DNA of 8,891 nucleotides from Thermoflexales bacterium. Its GTDB lineage: Bacteria; Chloroflexota; Anaerolineae; Fen-1058. A model generated the notes under the pieces. It did not search any database, was not told where the DNA came from, and was given only the letters and a program-made list of their open reading frames with translations. The translations under genes and the position numbers were made by a program. Location: contig JADGQE010000151.1 of assembly GCA_017882055.1 (NCBI GenBank), forward strand, positions 1 to 8,891. The letters run 5' to 3'. Within the stretch, counting starts at the first letter, position 1; each line of letters starts with the position of its first letter. Of the stretch, positions 5,347-8,891 are shown piece after piece.

Positions 5347-5381
5347 CGATCCGAAATCTAAAATCGGCAATCCAAAATTGA
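5347..5381 (-). repeat. Heptamer array on the opposite strand, minE-rodA gap (right half)
   Basis: On the plus strand, 7-bp units (5354, 5361, 5368, 5375, with a weaker one at 5347) carry AATC or AATT in register. On the minus strand they read as GATTNNN words, including GATTTTA and GATTGCC. It ends one base before the rodA ATG at 5383. Block 5353-5366 pairs perfectly with 5302-5315 (14 bp), and block 5367-5378 pairs with 5318-5329 (12 bp). Confidence 0.75.
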
Positions 5382-5382
5382 T

Positions 5383-6519
5383 ATGACGACGCTTCGTCAA
5401 GCTTACACGCCCGAACAGTACAGCCGCGCGGGCTGGCGTCACTTCGACTACGTTCTCTTACTGGTGACGTTGTCGCTGATGGTGATCGGCCTATTGATGA
5501 TCAACAGCGCCACGTTCAACTCCCAGGATGCGGATCTGGCCGGCGCTGCCCGGCGACAGGCGCTGTATGCGTTGGTGGGCCTCGCCATCTTGCTGCTCAC
5601 GACCAGCATCGATTATCGCATCTGGCAAAACATGCGCCATGGACTGTATGTTATCGCTGTGCTCTTCCTCATCGCAACTTTGTACTTCGGCACGGGTCAG
5701 ATCGGCAACGTCGGGCGCTGGCTCGATCTCACAGCTTTCCCGGTGCAGCCCTCTGAGCTGGCCAAGGTCCTGTTGATTCTCGCGTTGGCCGGATTCCTGT
5801 CGGCGCGCAGCGATCAGATTACCAGGTTCAGGACAGTGCTCACGTCATTGGCCTACATTGGCGTGCCGGCCTTCTTGATCTTCAGCCAGCCGAATTTGAG
5901 CACCGCCGTGGTTTTTATCTTTATCTGGCTGGTGATGGTGATAACCGCCGGAGCCCGGCCTCGACACCTCGTGGCGCTGGGTAGCGCAGTCGTGCTAAGT
6001 CTGCCCGCGATCTGGCTGGTCATGAGGGATTATCAGCGCGATCGTATCCTGTCCTATCTCGATCCCCGTTACAATCCCGGCGCGAAATACAATCTCGATC
6101 AGGCTTTGATCAGCATCGGCAGCGGCGGCTGGCTCGGGCAAGGTTACAGCAGCGGCAGCCAAAGCCAGCTGCACTTTCTCAAAGTCCGCCATACCGATTT
6201 TATTTTTTCAGTCACGGCCGAAGAACTGGGCTTTGTCGGCGCGATCCTGGTGTTGGTCTTATTTGCCATCTTGCTGTACCGGCTGATCCGGATCGCCGAC
6301 AAAGCGCGCGATCCGTACGGCCAGCTGGTGGTCGTCGGCGTCGCCGCGATGATCTTCTTTCAAGCCGCCATCAACATTGCGATGAATTTGAATCTGGGGC
6401 TGGTGGCCGGTTTGCCGTTACCTTTTGTGAGTTACGGCGGCAGTTCGTTGATCACGATGCTGCTGGCCATTGGCCTGGCGCAGAGTGTGATCATGCGGCA
6501 CAAGAAGATCGAGTTCTGA
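5383..6519 (+). CDS. rodA: RodA, SEDS-family peptidoglycan glycosyltransferase
   Basis: 378 residues, normal length for RodA. It is a polytopic inner-membrane enzyme that polymerises lipid II into glycan strands for side-wall growth, normally paired with a class B penicillin-binding protein (not in this window). About ten hydrophobic segments are visible. SEDS signatures are PVQPSELAKVL (120-130), SQPNLSTA (168-175), YLDPRYNPGAKYNLDQALISIGSGG in the periplasmic loop, RHTDFIFSVTAEELGFVG with the presumed catalytic Asp272, and GLPLPFVSYGGSS (343-355). The YLDP loop and HTDFIF favour RodA over FtsW. The usual QPDLGT motif reads QPNLST here. The ATG directly follows a heptamer array and has no Shine-Dalgarno. 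It lies 85 bp after minE and 5 bp before the lipoprotein gene. Confidence 0.93.
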   Translation: MTTLRQAYTPEQYSRAGWRHFDYVLLLVTLSLMVIGLLMINSATFNSQDADLAGAARRQALYALVGLAILLLTTSIDYRIWQNMRHGLYVIAVLFLIATLYFGTGQIGNVGRWLDLTAFPVQPSELAKVLLILALAGFLSARSDQITRFRTVLTSLAYIGVPAFLIFSQPNLSTAVVFIFIWLVMVITAGARPRHLVALGSAVVLSLPAIWLVMRDYQRDRILSYLDPRYNPGAKYNLDQALISIGSGGWLGQGYSSGSQSQLHFLKVRHTDFIFSVTAEELGFVGAILVLVLFAILLYRLIRIADKARDPYGQLVVVGVAAMIFFQAAINIAMNLNLGLVAGLPLPFVSYGGSSLITMLLAIGLAQSVIMRHKKIEF

Positions 6520-6524
6520 CGCAG

Positions 6525-7385
6525 ATGCAGAATACGTGGCGCAGGATTCGGCCGGCGCAGTGGGTGCTGGTAATGATTGCAATCGGCGGATTGGCCTTCA
6601 CCGCTTGCCTGGGGCGCGATCCGTCCTCCGTCCTACCACCCTACGCCGCAACGCCACGCCCGATCGTGTCTATCACCGCGCCAGGCATTTCGCGCAACAC
6701 CCGCGTGCCCATTGCCTCGATCGAACCGACGGCGACGATCGCCGCCACGCCAACCGATTTCTTCACGCCCGAATTTATCAGTTACACCTTGAACGGGCTG
6801 GTCTACGATTCGGCGCTTGGTACCGCCCAGGCGATTGGCAGTGCCTACATCGAGTGCCACTTTATCGGCGCTGATCTGCAGAAGTTCAATCGATATACTC
6901 AGGCGGGGATCGACGGCCTTTATCGCCTGCCCATTCGCGTGCGGCCCGGCGACGGCTTTGTCATTATTGCCAGCGCGCCGGGTTACTCATCCAGCAGTGT
7001 CCGGTTGCATGGCGCCGAGATCGGCCAATATGGATCACAACTCGACTTCGGCCTGGTCAATGCCAGGAGCAGCCTGCCCACTTTGCCGGGCGATCTGGGA
7101 TCGGTCGCGATCAAAGGCAGCGTGTATGACGCCTACAAAGGAAGAGGCTCGGCCATCGCAGGCGCTGAGGTATCGATCATCGATCTATCCGTGGTGCGGC
7201 CTCAAACCAAAATCGATCTGGTCACGGATGCGAATGGAGTTTTCACGACCACGCTGCTGATGCACAATACGGATCAAATTCAAATCATCGTGGTCGCCAG
7301 CGGTTACTTGACGAATACGCTGGCCCGCCGCGCCAGGGATTTGGTCGGCAGCGCACCGCTGTCGATCGCGCTTAGACTAGAGTAA
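6525..7385 (+). CDS. Probable lipoprotein with two carboxypeptidase-regulatory-like domains
   Basis: 286 residues, not a family I can name. Residues 1-28 look like a lipoprotein signal: WRRIR, a hydrophobic stretch, then LAFTAC with the lipid-attachment Cys at 28. The -3 Phe is not ideal for a lipobox. Residues 29 to about 80 are a Pro/Thr/Ile-rich linker. Two similar beta domains follow, from about 86 and about 193. They share the pattern GxVYDxxxGxxxxIxGAxVxI, which resembles CarboxypepD_reg-like or invasin-like folds. The first domain contains a second Cys (IECHF). It should be anchored on the outer face of the membrane. The ATG lies 5 bp after the rodA stop without its own Shine-Dalgarno, so translation is probably coupled to rodA. 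This suggests an envelope role near the elongation machinery. Its stop (7383-7385) touches a 14-bp hairpin. Confidence 0.8.
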   Translation: MQNTWRRIRPAQWVLVMIAIGGLAFTACLGRDPSSVLPPYAATPRPIVSITAPGISRNTRVPIASIEPTATIAATPTDFFTPEFISYTLNGLVYDSALGTAQAIGSAYIECHFIGADLQKFNRYTQAGIDGLYRLPIRVRPGDGFVIIASAPGYSSSSVRLHGAEIGQYGSQLDFGLVNARSSLPTLPGDLGSVAIKGSVYDAYKGRGSAIAGAEVSIIDLSVVRPQTKIDLVTDANGVFTTTLLMHNTDQIQIIVVASGYLTNTLARRARDLVGSAPLSIALRLE

Positions 7386-7429
7386 TGCGTGAGACGTAAG
7401 AAACATATGCAGTACGTCTCACGCATCCA
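7382..7429 (+). repeat. Heptamer words in an inverted repeat between the lipoprotein gene and gltX
   Basis: Units GTAATGC, GTGAGAC and GTAAGAA (7382-7402) are 7-bp spaced. A complementary set follows (7409-7429). Bases 7385-7398 pair perfectly with 7413-7426 (14 bp) around a 14-nt loop. The stem starts on the last base of the lipoprotein stop codon. No U-tract follows, so it is not a canonical intrinsic terminator. It could act as an mRNA processing or stability hairpin between the two genes. The Shine-Dalgarno of gltX follows at 7437-7443. Confidence 0.7.
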
Positions 7430-7436
7430 ATTGATT

Positions 7437-7443
7437 GAGGGAG
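7437..7443 (+). promoter_or_regulatory. Shine-Dalgarno GAGGGAG of gltX
   Basis: GAGGGAG lies 4 nt before the ATG at 7448 and just outside the hairpin at 7385-7426, so the site stays accessible. It decides the start of gltX. Confidence 0.65.
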
Positions 7444-7447
7444 ATTC

Positions 7448-8891
7448 ATGACGGTACGAGTTCGTTTTGCCCCGTCGCCCACCGGCTTCTTGCATGTGGG
7501 TGGCTTGCGCACCGCGTTGTTCAACTGGCTGTTTGCGCGCAAGAATAACGGCGTCTTCATTCTGCGGATCGAAGATACCGACCAAAAACGCTTCACTCCC
7601 GGCGGTGTGAAAGCCATAATGGAGTCCCTGGCGTGGCTCGATTTGACGTGGGATGAAGGCCCCAGCCGGGCCGAACTGCGCCAGATGCAGACTAACGAAG
7701 ACTTTGAGGGTGCGCCCGATGCGGGTGGACCGTTCGGGCCGTACATCCAATCGTTGCGCGTCAAGCACCATCAAGCCGCCGCCGAAGAATTGATCGCCAC
7801 GGGCAGGGCCTATCGCTGCGACTGCACGGCCCAGCGGCTGGCTCAAATGCGCACAGAGCAGCTGGCGCGCAAAGAGCAGACGCGCTACGATCGGCACTGC
7901 CGCTTCAAGCAGCCCGGCGAAGTCGATCCGGCGAAGCCGCATGTCGTGCGCCTGGCCGTGCCGCTGGCAGGCACCGCGACCGTCCACGATCTCATTCGCG
8001 GCGACATCACGGTCGATTACAGCCAGCTCGACGACTTTGTGATCCTCAAGTCGGATGGCTTCCCGACCTATCATCTCGCCGCGATGGTGGACGATCACGA
8101 CATGCAGATCACGCACGTGCTGCGCGGCGACGAGTGGCTGCCCAGTCTGCCGAAGCACTATTTGATTTATCAAGCTTTTGGCTGGAAGCCGCCGATCTTC
8201 GCGCACCTGCCGGTGATTTTGAATCCGTCCGGCAAAGGCAAGATGAGCAAGCGCAAAGCTGCCACTTCGGCCGACTCGATCTTTGTATCGGAATTCCGCG
8301 ACGAAGGTTACTTGCCGGAGGCGCTGCGCAACTTCCTGGCCTTTGTCGGCTGGGCGCCCGGTTCCGGTATCGAGCAGGAGATCTTCTCGCTGGATGAATT
8401 GATCAAGCTCTTCAGTCTCGAGCACGTCAATCCTGCGCCGGCGGCTTTTCCATACGAAAAACTGGACTGGATGAATGAGCAATACATCCACGCTTTGCCG
8501 GCCGAAGATCTGGCCGAACGAATCTATCCGTTCCTGATCGAAGCCAGGGTTGAAGTCGACATCGATCGCCTGATGAAGATCACGCCCGACATCCGCGAGC
8601 GCATCACGACGCTGAGAGACGCGGTCGAAGCAACCGATTTTCTGTTTGCCGGGAGCGTCTCGCCCGATCCCCGGCAGCTGGTCGGCAAAGGTCTGACGCA
8701 GGAACAGACGCGGGACATTCTCAAACGCACCGCCGAACTCTTGCGGACCTTCGAGCCATTTGAGCCGCAGCCCATGGAAGAAGCCATGCGGAAACTCGCG
8801 GAAGAATCTGGCCTGAAACCCGGTCCGTTCTTCACGCCGATCCGTGTGGCCGTAACGGGCAAGACCGTTTCGCCGCCGCTATTCGGCTCGA
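7448..8891 (+). CDS. gltX: Glutamyl-tRNA synthetase, 3' end cut
   Basis: Class I aminoacyl-tRNA synthetase that charges tRNA-Glu (and tRNA-Gln in organisms without GlnRS) with glutamate in the cytosol. 481 residues are visible and about 15-30 are missing at the C-terminus. The catalytic site is complete: RFAPSPTGFLHVGGLRTALFNWLFAR (HIGH-type motif HVGG at 16-19), FILRIEDTD, and GKMSKRK (KMSKR at 265-269). Cys124, Cys126 and Cys151, with His150, lie where some GluRS bind zinc. The E. coli-type His two residues after the third Cys is absent. An extra stretch of about 20 residues (73-92) splits the usual DEGPDxGGPYGPY segment. The C-terminal anticodon-binding helical domain ends in VAVTGKTVSPPLFG, normal for the family. 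The start is supported by GAGGGAG just upstream. It is not in the usual list of long ORFs only because its stop lies outside the window. Confidence 0.96.
   Translation, partial: MTVRVRFAPSPTGFLHVGGLRTALFNWLFARKNNGVFILRIEDTDQKRFTPGGVKAIMESLAWLDLTWDEGPSRAELRQMQTNEDFEGAPDAGGPFGPYIQSLRVKHHQAAAEELIATGRAYRCDCTAQRLAQMRTEQLARKEQTRYDRHCRFKQPGEVDPAKPHVVRLAVPLAGTATVHDLIRGDITVDYSQLDDFVILKSDGFPTYHLAAMVDDHDMQITHVLRGDEWLPSLPKHYLIYQAFGWKPPIFAHLPVILNPSGKGKMSKRKAATSADSIFVSEFRDEGYLPEALRNFLAFVGWAPGSGIEQEIFSLDELIKLFSLEHVNPAPAAFPYEKLDWMNEQYIHALPAEDLAERIYPFLIEARVEVDIDRLMKITPDIRERITTLRDAVEATDFLFAGSVSPDPRQLVGKGLTQEQTRDILKRTAELLRTFEPFEPQPMEEAMRKLAEESGLKPGPFFTPIRVAVTGKTVSPPLFGS

Noticed and set aside
7385..7426. Intrinsic terminator before gltX
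   Set aside because: The 14-bp stem is strong but lacks a following U-tract, so I list it as a hairpin of heptamer repeats instead.
7304..8491. A 395-residue minus-strand open frame
   Set aside because: It lies antisense to gltX, which has complete synthetase motifs. The frame has no recognisable domain and results from GC-rich codon bias.

Overview
The window looks like a piece of bacterial chromosome, most likely from the phylum Chloroflexota (Anaerolineae-like). I infer this from the gene style and from the set minC-minD-minE-rodA-lipoprotein-gltX, not from a marker gene. The DNA is fairly GC-rich (high fifties percent by eye). Coding is dense and the genes are housekeeping or envelope genes. 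I see no phage, CRISPR, toxin or defence genes.

Layout. 1-714: the 3' part of a WecB/TagA/CpsF family glycosyltransferase. 837-1520: a UPF0173-type metallo-beta-lactamase-fold hydrolase with its own promoter and a strong Shine-Dalgarno. 1520-1670: a short non-coding element with perfect 13-bp terminal inverted repeats and flanking direct repeats, inserted exactly at the hydrolase stop codon. 1690-3045 (minus): a LuxR-type helix-turn-helix, transmembrane segment and six-blade Kelch propeller in one protein, convergent with the hydrolase. 3205-3279: tRNA-Gln(CTG) with encoded CCA, preceded by a promoter and followed by a strong intrinsic terminator. 3413-5297: minC, minD and minE, the division-site placement system. 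5383-6519: rodA, the peptidoglycan polymerase of the elongation machinery. 6525-7385: a probable lipoprotein with two carboxypeptidase-regulatory-like beta domains, almost touching rodA. 7448-8891: gltX, cut by the window end.

From minC onward all genes read the same way. They form a likely cell-shape and division cluster: MinCDE positions the division ring, RodA builds side-wall peptidoglycan, and the lipoprotein sits outside the membrane beside it. gltX is probably only a co-located housekeeping gene.

The unusual part is between the genes. Most gaps longer than about 60 bp hold short degenerate arrays with a strict 7-bp period. Each array has a fixed core of three or four bases plus variable bases: GATTNNN, CATTNNN or CGTNNNN, read on one strand or the other. 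In the three gaps of the min-rod-gltX cluster the arrays occur in inverted pairs that can fold into hairpins, and in two of those gaps the complementary segments are interleaved rather than nested. The MITE-like insertion and the membrane-tethered Kelch regulator are the other two items worth following up.
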